Shown here in pieces: positions 25,633 through 34,545 of a stretch of DNA of 34,622 nucleotides. A model generated the notes under the pieces. It saw only the letters and a list, made by a program, of their open reading frames with translations, had not been told where the DNA came from and searched no databases. The position numbers and the translations under genes were made by a program. Origin of the DNA: Parabacteroides sp. ZJ-118 (GTDB taxonomy: Bacteria > Bacteroidota > Bacteroidia > Bacteroidales > Tannerellaceae). The stretch covers positions 1-34,622 of the forward strand of contig NZ_JAAKDT010000037.1 of NCBI RefSeq assembly GCF_011038785.1, given 5' to 3'. Within the stretch, counting starts at the first letter, position 1. Each line of letters starts with the position of its first letter.

Positions 25633-26190
25633 ATGACTTATACAGAAACTGTAATACCGGGCGTATGGATCATCGAGCCAAAAGTATTGAAAGATGCGCG
25701 CGGATACTTTATGGAAGCTTTTAAGCAAGCGGAGTTCGAGGAACATATCGGGAAAATCCAGTTCGTGCAAGACAACGAATCTTGCTCTTCTAAAGGCGTA
25801 TTGCGAGGATTACACTATCAGCTGGCGCCCTATTCTCAATCCAAATTGGTCCGGGTGATCAAAGGACGGGTATTGGATGTGGCCGTAGACGTGCGTGAAG
25901 GCTCACCCACGTTCGGCCAGTATGTAGCGGTAGAATTATCGGACGAGAATAAACGCCAGTTATTCATTCCACAGGGATTCGCCCACGGATTTCATGTGTT
26001 AAGCGACGAAGCGATCTTCACCTATAAAGTAGATAATCCATATACTCCGACGCACGAACGAGGAATCCGCTATGACGATTCCACGATCCATGTAGATTGG
26101 GACATCACCGATCCGGAAGCGATCAACCTATCCGAGAAAGACACCCAGGCTCCATCGCTGAAAGACGCTGAGCTTAATTTCAAATACTAA
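25633..26190 (+). CDS. rfbC: dTDP-4-dehydrorhamnose 3,5-epimerase
   Basis: The 185-residue cupin-fold enzyme epimerises C3 and C5 of dTDP-4-keto-6-deoxyglucose in dTDP-L-rhamnose synthesis. Family blocks are FVQDNESCSSKGVLRGLHYQ with the catalytic histidine, VLDVAVDVREGSPTFGQY, and IPQGFAHGFHVLSDEAIFTYK. Length is normal. rfbB follows 13 nt later; rfbA and rfbD, the other genes of the pathway, are not in the window. Confidence 0.96.
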   Translation: MTYTETVIPGVWIIEPKVLKDARGYFMEAFKQAEFEEHIGKIQFVQDNESCSSKGVLRGLHYQLAPYSQSKLVRVIKGRVLDVAVDVREGSPTFGQYVAVELSDENKRQLFIPQGFAHGFHVLSDEAIFTYKVDNPYTPTHERGIRYDDSTIHVDWDITDPEAINLSEKDTQAPSLKDAELNFKY

Positions 26191-26203
26191 ACACTGTACA
26201 GAT

Positions 26204-27343
26204 ATGAAAACTTACCTAGTTACCGGCGCTGCCGGTTTTATCGGTGCCAATTTCATCAAATATATGCTGGCGAAATATGACGATATCAAGATCGTTGTCC
26301 TAGACTTGCTGACTTACGCGGGAAATTTAGGCACTATCGCCGAGGATATCGATGGAGTACGTTGCGAGTTCGTGAAAGGCGATATTTGCGACCGTACCTT
26401 GGCCGACCAGCTATTCGATAAATACAACTTCGATTATGTCGTGAACTTCGCCGCTGAAAGTCATGTAGACCGAAGCATCGAAAACCCGCAGCTATTCCTG
26501 CAAACCAACATCCTTGGTACACAGAACTTATTGGATGCCGCGCGAAAAGCATGGGTTACCGGTAAAGCCGAGACAGGCTACCCGGTATGGCGTGAAGGCG
26601 TACGTTTCCATCAAGTCTCCACCGATGAGGTCTATGGAAGCCTAGGTGCCGAGGGTTATTTTCACGAGACCACGCCTTTAGATCCCCGAAGCCCGTACAG
26701 CGCCTCCAAAACAAGTGCGGACTTATTTGTAAAGGCTTATCACGAGACGTATAAGATGCCGGTATCTATTACCCGTTGTTCCAACAACTACGGGCCTTAC
26801 CATTTTCCGGAAAAACTGATTCCTTTAATCATAAAGAATATATTGGAAGGTAAATCCCTGCCCGTATATGGCGACGGTACAAACGTACGCGACTGGTTAT
26901 ATGTAGAGGATCATTGCAAGGCGATCGACACCGTAATCCACCACGGGCGTGTGGGAGAGGTTTACAACGTAGGCGGTCATAACGAGAAGCAGAATATCGA
27001 GATCGTAAAACTCACGATCCGGACGATCCATCAACTAATGACCGAACAACCGGAATATCGCCAAGTATTAAAGAAAAGAGAGATCGGTGCCGATGGACAA
27101 ATCGCTATCGACTGGATCAACGACAGCTTGATAACATTCGTGAAAGACCGTCTGGGTCATGACCAACGATACGCCATCGATCCGACGAAGATCACCGACG
27201 AATTAGGCTGGACACCGGAGACCCGCTTCGAAGTCGGTATCGTAAAAACCATCCGTTGGTATCTCGAAAACCAGAAATGGGTAGAAGATATCACCGGTGG
27301 AGATTACATGAAATATTACGAACAAATGTATGGATCACGTTGA
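26204..27343 (+). CDS. rfbB: dTDP-glucose 4,6-dehydratase
   Basis: The 379-residue extended short-chain dehydrogenase makes dTDP-4-keto-6-deoxyglucose. The NAD motif TGAAGFIGAN is at 7-16; VVNFAAESHVDRSI, HQVSTDEVYGSLG and YSASKTSADL supply the catalytic Thr-Asp-Glu and YxxxK. The protein is slightly longer than the E. coli enzyme (about 360); an insert near QNLLDAARKAWVTGKAETGYPVW accounts for part of this and is common in Bacteroidales. Its last 9 nt overlap the convergent AsmA-like gene. Confidence 0.96.
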   Translation: MKTYLVTGAAGFIGANFIKYMLAKYDDIKIVVLDLLTYAGNLGTIAEDIDGVRCEFVKGDICDRTLADQLFDKYNFDYVVNFAAESHVDRSIENPQLFLQTNILGTQNLLDAARKAWVTGKAETGYPVWREGVRFHQVSTDEVYGSLGAEGYFHETTPLDPRSPYSASKTSADLFVKAYHETYKMPVSITRCSNNYGPYHFPEKLIPLIIKNILEGKSLPVYGDGTNVRDWLYVEDHCKAIDTVIHHGRVGEVYNVGGHNEKQNIEIVKLTIRTIHQLMTEQPEYRQVLKKREIGADGQIAIDWINDSLITFVKDRLGHDQRYAIDPTKITDELGWTPETRFEVGIVKTIRWYLENQKWVEDITGGDYMKYYEQMYGSR

Positions 27344-30300
27344 TTCATCGACATGATTGTGTGCATGCGGATGAATCTCGGAGAGGCTGTTCCCTAATTC
27401 GGGAGCGGCCTCTCTTATTTGTTTCCAGATCGTCTTGCGTATCTCCTCCCTCACATTCCTGCGGGTACTATCCAGTTCCGCTTGCTTGGCAGGCTTCAAG
27501 AAATCTTTATATTTACATTTCACGATCTTGAACTTGAAATCATCCAGATTCCCTTTTATATCGATGCCCAACTTAAACGGAACCGGTGATTTTAATACCG
27601 AGAGATGGTAATCGAACGTCATATCCAGATTATGCGTCCCTCCTACGGCCACTTTATACCGGTCCATCTCCACCAGGAATGGGAATACCTCGATCTTGCT
27701 ATCATGGATCGCTAAATCTACCGCTATACTATCGATCATATTCCGCTTCTTATTTTTAAACATCAGCGTCTTCGATATCTCGGTGAATGTCTCACCATCC
27801 AGCAACACCATATTCTTTCCGCTCAGGTAGCAAGAGGCATTTACAGACGGAAGCAACACAGACATCGTAGAATCCGCCTTGCAAGTCGCCGTCATCTGGC
27901 AATCTACCATGCCTTCGAACGAACGAAGCATCGGTACCAATGTATCGATATTCGGGAATAGATGAATTAACCGTTCCACTAAAATGTCATTTAAGAACAA
28001 CTCAAATCCCATAGTCGCCTCTTGATCTGTTTGAGCCGTATAGACCATCGTCAAATCTCCCGAACCGATATTCGAGCTCATACATAAATCACTCAGATTG
28101 ATACTTTGATCCCGGATTACAACCTCACCTTTCACATTCTCCAACTTCAGATCCTTAAAATCAATTCTTTTAGCATTTGTATGAAGCGTCAGATCCAAGA
28201 ATTCCGGAACGACAAATAGTTGAGAGATCGAATCCGTAGCGACACTATCCACGGTATTCGCGAATAGATGATCCTTCTCCAATACGGGGATACTGTCTTC
28301 CGGGAAAGCTCCGACCGAATTGGATGCCAATTGATCGGAAAACCGCAAACCTTTACCTATAGCCAGCATCAATTGGTTACAATCGATCAGATCGGATTCC
28401 AACTCGAAATTCGCTTTCAGCTTTCCCCCCCGTAGCATGGCTCGCCGGATGCCGCTAAGCTCTCCGCTCAAAGTAAGATCGCTTTTTCCTAAATGCAGGC
28501 GAGCGCCACTCAACGTCATATTGTTCGTGTTAAACGTCACGCTTGTCTCATCAATATACATAGGAATAGGGAATAAACGGCTAAAGCTCCTCAATTGCTT
28601 AAACCTCACTTGTCCCCGAGCCTCCCATTGACGCAAGACGCTGTTTGAGGAAGCCACCGAATCTGACCGCGACCGCTGTCCGTTCGTTCTCCGGATGATC
28701 CGCGCACGCCTGCTCAATGTATCACCGGCGGCGATACGGCGCTCACGTTGTTGACGGACCGCTTGCCGATAAGGCAATGCTTCCAAGGAGAACCGGCTTT
28801 CCGTCAGCACCATACCCGTCCGTAGAGGGATAAGAATATATTTTAAGGTATCCACCGAGATCGTAGCTCCCGCCATAGGAATCCGCTTATCTGTAGAAGA
28901 AGCCTTGATCCCGCCCTTCAACACCGTCTTACCGGCCACCATCCACGTAGAATCCGGCAACTTCGTACGTAAATGATCAAATTCCAATCCCGCGGTCATA
29001 GGGATAACAGCCGTTGTATCAATAACCGGCGTCGTGTTGGCTACCATCTTCAATCCACCGATATTCGTACGGATCTCATCCTTATACTTTATATTCAAGG
29101 TATCCACCGACAAATTAGCGCTCAACAAGCCTTTCGCGTTCAGATATTTGCTTTCATTTTCAGTAGAGCCTACGAACAGATTCGCCCCGGCGATATACAT
29201 ATCCACACCCAACGGTTTACTAAACGCCTTGAAACGATCAATCGTCAAATCACCGGATGACTTGACCCTCCCAAAGCGACTATTCACGATATCATCCACC
29301 CTAAACGCCGTAGATAAATCAGCCATCATAGTACCCTCCAGCAACAGCGTATCGGGATTCAAAAGATCTTTAGCCAAACGGGTAAAATCGACCCGTCCTT
29401 TCATCTCTGCCCGAATCGCGGGGTTCCTCCGGATATCCCTAACCTCGCCACTCATGGTCAACGAGGTATTCAATCCGATCAATGTCAACTCTTCCAGAGA
29501 GACATAGGAAGAATCCGGGTAAGCGCCATTCAAATGCAAATCCACGTCCATGCGCAAGGTATCAATCCCCTGCTCGATCCCCTTTATATGATAAGAGCCA
29601 TCCTCTATCTTGCAGCATACGTTCACGGTAGGAACGATACTATCCCCTAATTCCCCACGGATATCCCCTTTCAGAATAATACGTCCCTCGGCGAGCGTCT
29701 TATCCCGATCCTTAAAATATTCGTCCGGAATAAAATGTAAGAGGTCATTCATATCGGAAACCTTCAACCCGAAAGTCAAATCGATCCGCGACGGATTATC
29801 CTCGGTAGCCGATACCATAAAGCCATCCGCCGTAAAAGGCAAGTTATTCACCAGCAACTCGGCGTCCCTCAACCCCATCCGGCGAAGTCCATCAGCCAAC
29901 AGCAAACGTCCCTTGAATCGTAACGCCAACTTATTCGCCAAAGAATAAGACGGGCTACGGAATACGATTGAGGAAGAACCGGTCTCCACATCCAACTTAT
30001 TCCCTCGCTGGGTCAAAAGGCCATCCATATGTAAAAAGAAACCATCAATCGCCGTATATAAATCCTGCCGGCGGTCATCATAGACAAAGTGCCCATTCGT
30101 AATATGCACTTGCTGCAAATCTATTTTAGGCAATGGAGACGACGATGATTCGTCTACCGAATCCATCTCGCTTTGATAAATCTCCCAATTCGCCTTTCCC
30201 TCCTCGTTCACATAACCATAAAAACGGATACTATCCATGATAACCCGAGGAACCGTTATTTTCCCGCTAAACAGATAATCCGTAGGGTTCAATACGACGA

Positions 30301-30634
30301 GCACCTTTTTAAAAGACAGCAAAGAATCCGAAGGAATCACCAGATCCTCCTGATAGTCCATAGAATCCTTCGCCAGATGTGAGATCAGACGCCCATTCGT
30401 CAACTTCACTCCCAGATAAGGATACGTCTCGAAATAAGTCAATTCCACCCGCTCACATTCCAAATGAGCCTCAATAAATTCGTTTGTTTTCTCTACGACC
30501 AGCGGTGTCAGCTTTTCCGGGGGTAAGACCGCCCATTTCAGTATCCCAACCCCAATCAAAGGCAGTATGAAAAAGACCCCGACCAACGCGGACACAACAA
30601 CCGGCAATATCTTTCTTATTCGTACCATGCTCAT
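27335..30634 (-). CDS. large AsmA-like protein
   Basis: The 1099-residue protein has one N-terminal membrane helix (about 11-33) and a long beta-rich remainder facing the periplasm. Start and end resemble AsmA-family proteins of Bacteroidetes: GVGILKWAVLPPEKLTPLV at the beginning, and YHLSVLKSPVPFKLGIDI near the end, as in AsmA C-terminal regions. Such proteins are related to lipid-transfer bridges between membranes; this one's cargo is unknown. A basic Ser/Arg-rich stretch (about 640-680) interrupts the repeats. Two ATGs (30634, 30628) are possible; AAGAAGGA precedes the first. It overlaps the end of rfbB by 9 nt on the other strand. Confidence 0.85.
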   Translation of the reverse strand: MSMVRIRKILPVVVSALVGVFFILPLIGVGILKWAVLPPEKLTPLVVEKTNEFIEAHLECERVELTYFETYPYLGVKLTNGRLISHLAKDSMDYQEDLVIPSDSLLSFKKVLVVLNPTDYLFSGKITVPRVIMDSIRFYGYVNEEGKANWEIYQSEMDSVDESSSSPLPKIDLQQVHITNGHFVYDDRRQDLYTAIDGFFLHMDGLLTQRGNKLDVETGSSSIVFRSPSYSLANKLALRFKGRLLLADGLRRMGLRDAELLVNNLPFTADGFMVSATEDNPSRIDLTFGLKVSDMNDLLHFIPDEYFKDRDKTLAEGRIILKGDIRGELGDSIVPTVNVCCKIEDGSYHIKGIEQGIDTLRMDVDLHLNGAYPDSSYVSLEELTLIGLNTSLTMSGEVRDIRRNPAIRAEMKGRVDFTRLAKDLLNPDTLLLEGTMMADLSTAFRVDDIVNSRFGRVKSSGDLTIDRFKAFSKPLGVDMYIAGANLFVGSTENESKYLNAKGLLSANLSVDTLNIKYKDEIRTNIGGLKMVANTTPVIDTTAVIPMTAGLEFDHLRTKLPDSTWMVAGKTVLKGGIKASSTDKRIPMAGATISVDTLKYILIPLRTGMVLTESRFSLEALPYRQAVRQQRERRIAAGDTLSRRARIIRRTNGQRSRSDSVASSNSVLRQWEARGQVRFKQLRSFSRLFPIPMYIDETSVTFNTNNMTLSGARLHLGKSDLTLSGELSGIRRAMLRGGKLKANFELESDLIDCNQLMLAIGKGLRFSDQLASNSVGAFPEDSIPVLEKDHLFANTVDSVATDSISQLFVVPEFLDLTLHTNAKRIDFKDLKLENVKGEVVIRDQSINLSDLCMSSNIGSGDLTMVYTAQTDQEATMGFELFLNDILVERLIHLFPNIDTLVPMLRSFEGMVDCQMTATCKADSTMSVLLPSVNASCYLSGKNMVLLDGETFTEISKTLMFKNKKRNMIDSIAVDLAIHDSKIEVFPFLVEMDRYKVAVGGTHNLDMTFDYHLSVLKSPVPFKLGIDIKGNLDDFKFKIVKCKYKDFLKPAKQAELDSTRRNVREEIRKTIWKQIREAAPELGNSLSEIHPHAHNHVDEST
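27381..27424 (+). terminator. probable terminator of rfbCB, inside the AsmA-like gene
   Basis: GAGAGGC (27381-27387) pairs with GCCTCTC (27408-27414), with an inner CCC/GGG pair around TAATTC, followed by TTATTTGTTT. It lies 38 nt past the rfbB stop, in the opposite gene's coding sequence. Another 8-bp inverted repeat (27342-27349 / 27370-27377) precedes it. Confidence 0.55.
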
Positions 30635-30676
30635 TCCTTCTTCTTATCACAAACAACACGAATTGGATCGTGTAAG

Positions 30677-30706
30677 CAAAAGTACGAAATACTATCTCAT
30701 AGGCAA
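30677..30706 (-). promoter_or_regulatory. promoter of the AsmA-like gene
   Basis: TTG (30706-30704), 19 nt, TACTTTTG (30684-30677) on the minus strand is a full consensus match, 43 nt before the ATG. Confidence 0.75.
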
Positions 30707-30719
30707 CGTTTTTATCCCA

Positions 30720-30750
30720 TAAAAAAAGGCCCCTCGCGGTGAGAGACCTT
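30720..30750 (-). terminator. intrinsic terminator of the sugar-biosynthesis pair
   Basis: On the minus strand AGGTCTCTC and GAGGGGCCT pair over 9 bp (two G-T) around ACCGC, followed by seven T. It is about 30 nt after the stop of the 4,6-dehydratase gene. Confidence 0.85.
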
Positions 30751-30779
30751 CTTTTCACATCTTATTTATTTTCTACAAT

Positions 30780-32690
30780 TTATTTGTCCAGAGCCTCGTA
30801 TTTAGAATGCTGGCTCTTAAACTCGGGAACGATCTCCTTCATCCGCTTCACGATCTGCATATCCCCCTCCACGGCACAAGCATGCACCAAGGCATCAATC
30901 CGCCGATTAGCGTCCGCATAGTCATACGCCCGCACTTGGGCGATCTTGATCTTCGGATGAAAAGTCGGCTTAGTGGTCTCCTCCTCATTGAGTACCTCCT
31001 CATACAACTTCTCCCCGTCTCGCAATCCCGTGAACCGGATCTCGATTCCCTTCACGCCGCTCAGACGGATCATCCGCTCAGCCAAATCCACGATCCGTAC
31101 AGGCTTACCCATATCGAACACGAAGATCTCGCCCCCATTACCCATCGTACCGGCCTCAAGAACCAGCTTACAAGCCTCCGGTATCAACATAAAGAAACGA
31201 ATGATATCCTTGTGCGTCACCGTAACCGGACCGCCCCGCTTGATCTGTTCTTTAAACAACGGGATCACGGAACCGTTCGATCCCAGCACATTCCCGAAAC
31301 GAGTCGTCACGAATTGCGTACGACCACTCACCTTCCCCTCCTTGATAGCCTGGTCCAGGCTCTGCACGTAGATCTCGCAAATACGTTTCGAGCAGCCCAT
31401 CACGTTCGTAGGATTCACCGCCTTGTCCGTCGATACCATCACGAACTTCCGCGTGCCATATTTCACCGCCAAGTCAGCGATTACCCGGGTGCCGTCCACG
31501 TTGTTGCGGACACTCTCCTCCGGATTATCCTCCATCATGGGCACATGCTTGTAAGCCGCGGCATGAAACACGTAATCCGGACGATGCTCCTCGAACAGCG
31601 CCTCCATGCGTTCACGTACACAAATATCGCTCACGACCGTATAGGAATCTATATCCGGCCACTCACGAGCCATCATCAAGCGGATATCGTGCAAGGGAGT
31701 CTCTGCCTGGTCAATCAAGACCATACGCTCCGGAGCGAACCGGGCTACCTGCCGCACGATCTCGCTACCGATACTCCCGGCGGCTCCTGTTATCAGAATC
31801 CGCTTACCGGTAAGCAGCCCCTTCACCGCCTCCAAGTCTATCTCGATCTTATCGCGGGGCAGTAGATCCTCTATATTCACCTCCCTCAGCTGGGTATGGT
31901 TCAAGTCGCTCTTCCCGTCCCACTCTTGGGCGGCAGGAATCATATAGATCTTTATATTCGCCTTGATCAACCTGTCCACCATCTCCTGATTATTCCGGAT
32001 CGCCTCAACCTTCAATGGTGATACCAACAAAACACCGGCCTGTTGCCTTCTCATCACACCAACCAACTCCTCGTTATTCGGGTAAACCTTGACCCCCATC
32101 AAATAACGATGCCCCATCTCTGTCATGTCCGAGATAAATCCAGCCAATACAAAACGAGCCGGATCCTGATTCTGGATACTTTTCGCCAGACTGACCCCAC
32201 CCTGCTTCACGCCATAGATAAAGGCACGTTCCGCCTTAGCTACCCGAAAAGTACTCACATAAAAGAATTTAACGAACACACGGATCATCCACATCAAGCT
32301 CATCGCCAACAATGCGGAGAGGATCAGATCCCGTTTACGGATATACATCAAATAAGGAGAGAAATCCGTCAATGCCTGAAACACGACCACGCAAATCAAG
32401 CCAAACAAGACAGCGAACCCCACCTTTTGCAAATCTACGAAAGAAGAGTAACGGATGATCCCCGAATAGGTATGAAACAGGCGAAAGCCTACCAGATAAG
32501 GGATCAGGCATACCAATAGCGTGACCAATAGGCGTCCTAAGATATCCAAGGTCGACAACACACCATTATTCAAGGTATACACCAATAAGCCGGAAAATAA
32601 GATCAAGCAGCAATCCAGCAAGATAATACCCCAATAAGGCAAGGATTTCTTGGAAAAGTACCAGGTAGATAGTCTGGAAAAAAGATTCAT
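30780..32690 (-). CDS. membrane-bound UDP-sugar 4,6-dehydratase (CapD/WbpM/PglF type)
   Basis: The 636-residue protein has four N-terminal membrane helices (about 19-145), a CoA-binding-like linker domain (about 150-285) and a polysaccharide-synthesis Rossmann domain from 296. The NAD motif is TGAAGSIGSE (301-310). The active site reads STDKAVNPTNVMGCSK: M431 and K435 form MxxxK, the Met-for-Tyr change typical of the large WbpM-type enzymes. These make UDP-4-keto-6-deoxy-GlcNAc at the inner membrane for O-antigen, capsule or glycoprotein sugars. The ATG at 32690 is chosen over a TTG at 32720. It follows the aminotransferase gene by 52 nt; together they would make an amino-trideoxy sugar nucleotide. 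Confidence 0.93.
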   Translation of the reverse strand: MNLFSRLSTWYFSKKSLPYWGIILLDCCLILFSGLLVYTLNNGVLSTLDILGRLLVTLLVCLIPYLVGFRLFHTYSGIIRYSSFVDLQKVGFAVLFGLICVVVFQALTDFSPYLMYIRKRDLILSALLAMSLMWMIRVFVKFFYVSTFRVAKAERAFIYGVKQGGVSLAKSIQNQDPARFVLAGFISDMTEMGHRYLMGVKVYPNNEELVGVMRRQQAGVLLVSPLKVEAIRNNQEMVDRLIKANIKIYMIPAAQEWDGKSDLNHTQLREVNIEDLLPRDKIEIDLEAVKGLLTGKRILITGAAGSIGSEIVRQVARFAPERMVLIDQAETPLHDIRLMMAREWPDIDSYTVVSDICVRERMEALFEEHRPDYVFHAAAYKHVPMMEDNPEESVRNNVDGTRVIADLAVKYGTRKFVMVSTDKAVNPTNVMGCSKRICEIYVQSLDQAIKEGKVSGRTQFVTTRFGNVLGSNGSVIPLFKEQIKRGGPVTVTHKDIIRFFMLIPEACKLVLEAGTMGNGGEIFVFDMGKPVRIVDLAERMIRLSGVKGIEIRFTGLRDGEKLYEEVLNEEETTKPTFHPKIKIAQVRAYDYADANRRIDALVHACAVEGDMQIVKRMKEIVPEFKSQHSKYEALDK

Positions 32691-32742
32691 GGAAACTTCA
32701 ATATATTTTTCTTTACACAATTCACGGCACAGACCTCATCCC

Positions 32743-34023
32743 TTACAACACAGGCGAAACAGATAAGAGATGGATAGCGGCTTTGATGGTGTCGACGATA
32801 TAGCGGACATCATCGTCAGTAACATACGGCCCTGAGGGGAGGCAGATGCCGACTTTGAAAAGGCCCTCGCTTACGCCGTTGACGTATGCAGGGGCGTTCT
32901 TATACACCGGCTGTTTGTGCATCGGCTTCCACAACGGTCGGGCTTCGATATTGGCCTTGTCGAGGCAGACGCGGAGCGCCTCAACGTTGTCATTGGGCTG
33001 GCAGTCGGTTGTAGCCTTTGATGCGGCGTGGATTACGCCGGCTGCTCCGCCGACAGCTCCGGTCACAATCTGTTTGTAGGCATTCTCCTGCCCTTTTATG
33101 CGCAAGTTGGGGTCAAGTGTAGCTGTACAGAGCCAGAAGTTGGAATCGCTTTCCGGCCACGGATTGCCGTGCATAGTCACACCCGGCACATCTTTGAGCA
33201 GCTCTTCATATAGAGCCTGTACGTGTTTGTGGTGAGCGATATGGTCATTGATGACGGTCATCTGACCGCGACCGATACCGGCACAGATATTCGACATCCG
33301 GTAGTTATAACCGATAGCCTCATGCTGATAGTAGGGATACGATTCACGCGCTTGTGTGGCGTACCACAAGACCTTGTTCTTGTCTTCGGCGTTACTGCAA
33401 ATAAGCGCACCGCCTCCCGAAGTGGTAATCATCTTGTTCCCATTGAACGACAATACGCCGTACTTGCCGAAGGTGCCAAGTACCCGGCCGTTGTACCGTG
33501 AGCCTAACCCCTCGGCAGCATCCTCGATTACGGGGATTTCGTAACGGTTGGTAATCTCCATGATACGGTCAACCTGATACGGCATACCGTAGAGTGCCAC
33601 AGGAATAATCGCCTTCGGCTTCTTACCTGTCTTGGCAATACGATCTTTGATAGCGACTTCGAGCAGTTCCGGATCCATATTCCATGACTCCTCTTCTGAG
33701 TCAACAAACACCGGCGTTGCCCCAAGGTAGGTGATCGGATGGCTCGACGCACAGAAGGTAAACGACTGCACGATCACCTCATCGCCCGCCCCTACTCCAC
33801 AGGCGATCAGCGCCAAATGCACCGCCGCCGTCCCAGCCGACAATGCCACAACCTGCTTTGTCACTAAACTCTGTTCATTAACGAAGTTCTCGAGGTCTTT
33901 CTCGAACCCGTTGACATTCGGGCCAAGGGGCACCACCCAGTTTTGGTCGAACGCCTCCTTTATAAAATCCTGTTCCTTGCCTGACATGTGCGCCAAGCAA
34001 AGCAATATCCTCTCTTTTCTCAT
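32743..34023 (-). CDS. DegT/DnrJ/EryC1/StrS sugar aminotransferase
   Basis: The 426-residue PLP enzyme transfers an amino group to a keto sugar nucleotide. The pattern is clear: LSAGTAAVHLAL (61-72), QSFTFCASSHPITYLGATPVFVD, the PLP-binding Asp in IEDAAEGLG, and the Schiff-base lysine K197 in SFNGNKMITTSGGGA. With the 4,6-dehydratase downstream the likely substrate is UDP-4-keto-6-deoxy-GlcNAc, as for PglE, but this is inferred from context. The ATG at 34023 is preferred; the frame runs on to 34074 through the promoter. Its closest relatives cannot be judged here. Confidence 0.92.
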   Translation of the reverse strand: MRKERILLCLAHMSGKEQDFIKEAFDQNWVVPLGPNVNGFEKDLENFVNEQSLVTKQVVALSAGTAAVHLALIACGVGAGDEVIVQSFTFCASSHPITYLGATPVFVDSEEESWNMDPELLEVAIKDRIAKTGKKPKAIIPVALYGMPYQVDRIMEITNRYEIPVIEDAAEGLGSRYNGRVLGTFGKYGVLSFNGNKMITTSGGGALICSNAEDKNKVLWYATQARESYPYYQHEAIGYNYRMSNICAGIGRGQMTVINDHIAHHKHVQALYEELLKDVPGVTMHGNPWPESDSNFWLCTATLDPNLRIKGQENAYKQIVTGAVGGAAGVIHAASKATTDCQPNDNVEALRVCLDKANIEARPLWKPMHKQPVYKNAPAYVNGVSEGLFKVGICLPSGPYVTDDDVRYIVDTIKAAIHLLSVSPVL

Positions 34024-34050
34024 CTTTTTTATTGATTTTCTTGTATATAT

Positions 34051-34082
34051 CAAATTTAAGATGCAACTTCGCAAAATAGCAA
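34051..34082 (-). promoter_or_regulatory. promoter of the aminotransferase-dehydratase pair
   Basis: TTG (34082-34080), 21 nt, TAAATTTG (34058-34051) on the minus strand fits the consensus; the ATG is 27 nt past the -7. It lies within an inverted repeat. Confidence 0.6.
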
Positions 34083-34095
34083 GGTTGCATCTTAA
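34056..34095. repeat. 12-bp inverted repeat around the promoter
   Basis: TTAAGATGCAAC (34056-34067) and GTTGCATCTTAA (34084-34095) are perfect inverted copies, 16 nt apart; further pairs inside (including GC/GC around AAAATA) allow a long hairpin. The -7 overlaps one arm and the -33 lies in the loop. Confidence 0.8.
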
Positions 34096-34105
34096 GATTT
34101 AAACA

Positions 34106-34459
34106 ATGATTGATTTTGTTCCCCGGCATATAATGCCCCAAATAGAAGAGTGTGTTAACTATTATCCCACTATAACCGATACAGGGTTGCTGTGTAGCTT
34201 GCTGGGAATACGCAATCCGATGGAATTAACTTCCCATCCTATGAGAGGGCAGATTTTTGAAAACCATGTGGTCGCTGAGATGAAGAAACAAACTGACATT
34301 GAACGGCACAGAACCTCCCTATTCTTTTACAGGGAAAACCGGGGAGTGGAAGTTGATTTGATAAAGGAGAAAATGATTGGAGTCAACTATGAACTGTATG
34401 AAATCAAATCGTCAAAGACATACCGTGCTGACTTCTCCACAAATATGAAGCGGGCGTAA
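34106..34459 (+). pseudogene. fragment of an AAA ATPase, DUF4143 domain only
   Basis: The 117-codon frame contains TDTGLLCSLLGI, HPMRGQIFENHVVAEM, FFYRENRGVEVDLI and YEIKSSKTYRADF, the pattern of the DUF4143 domain that ends DUF4143-type ATPases. The complete proteins are about 380-400 residues, with an N-terminal AAA_14 ATPase domain of which nothing is left here. The first 20 residues do not match the family, and the frame ends abruptly (NMKRA) before the normal C-terminus. It is a remnant, likely left by recombination near a polysaccharide locus. Confidence 0.75.
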
Positions 34460-34545
34460 GCGTCCAAGCACAGCCGGACGAAATTGCAAATCACGGATTC
34501 AATGGCTGTTAGCTTCTATCCCCTGATTTTGTTTTCATTAAACAT
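34460..34545. other. short gap with no gene
   Basis: I see no gene here. CGTCC and GGACG near 34457-34480 form a small inverted repeat; nothing else stands out. Confidence 0.4.

Noticed and set aside
30807-31865. 352-codon open frame opposite the 4,6-dehydratase
   Set aside because: It is a His/Leu-rich shadow of the Rossmann domain; no motif is seen.
34056-34095. Invertible promoter of the Bacteroides capsule type
   Set aside because: The arms are only 16 nt apart and short; known invertible promoters have longer, more distant repeats. Kept only as an operator-like repeat.
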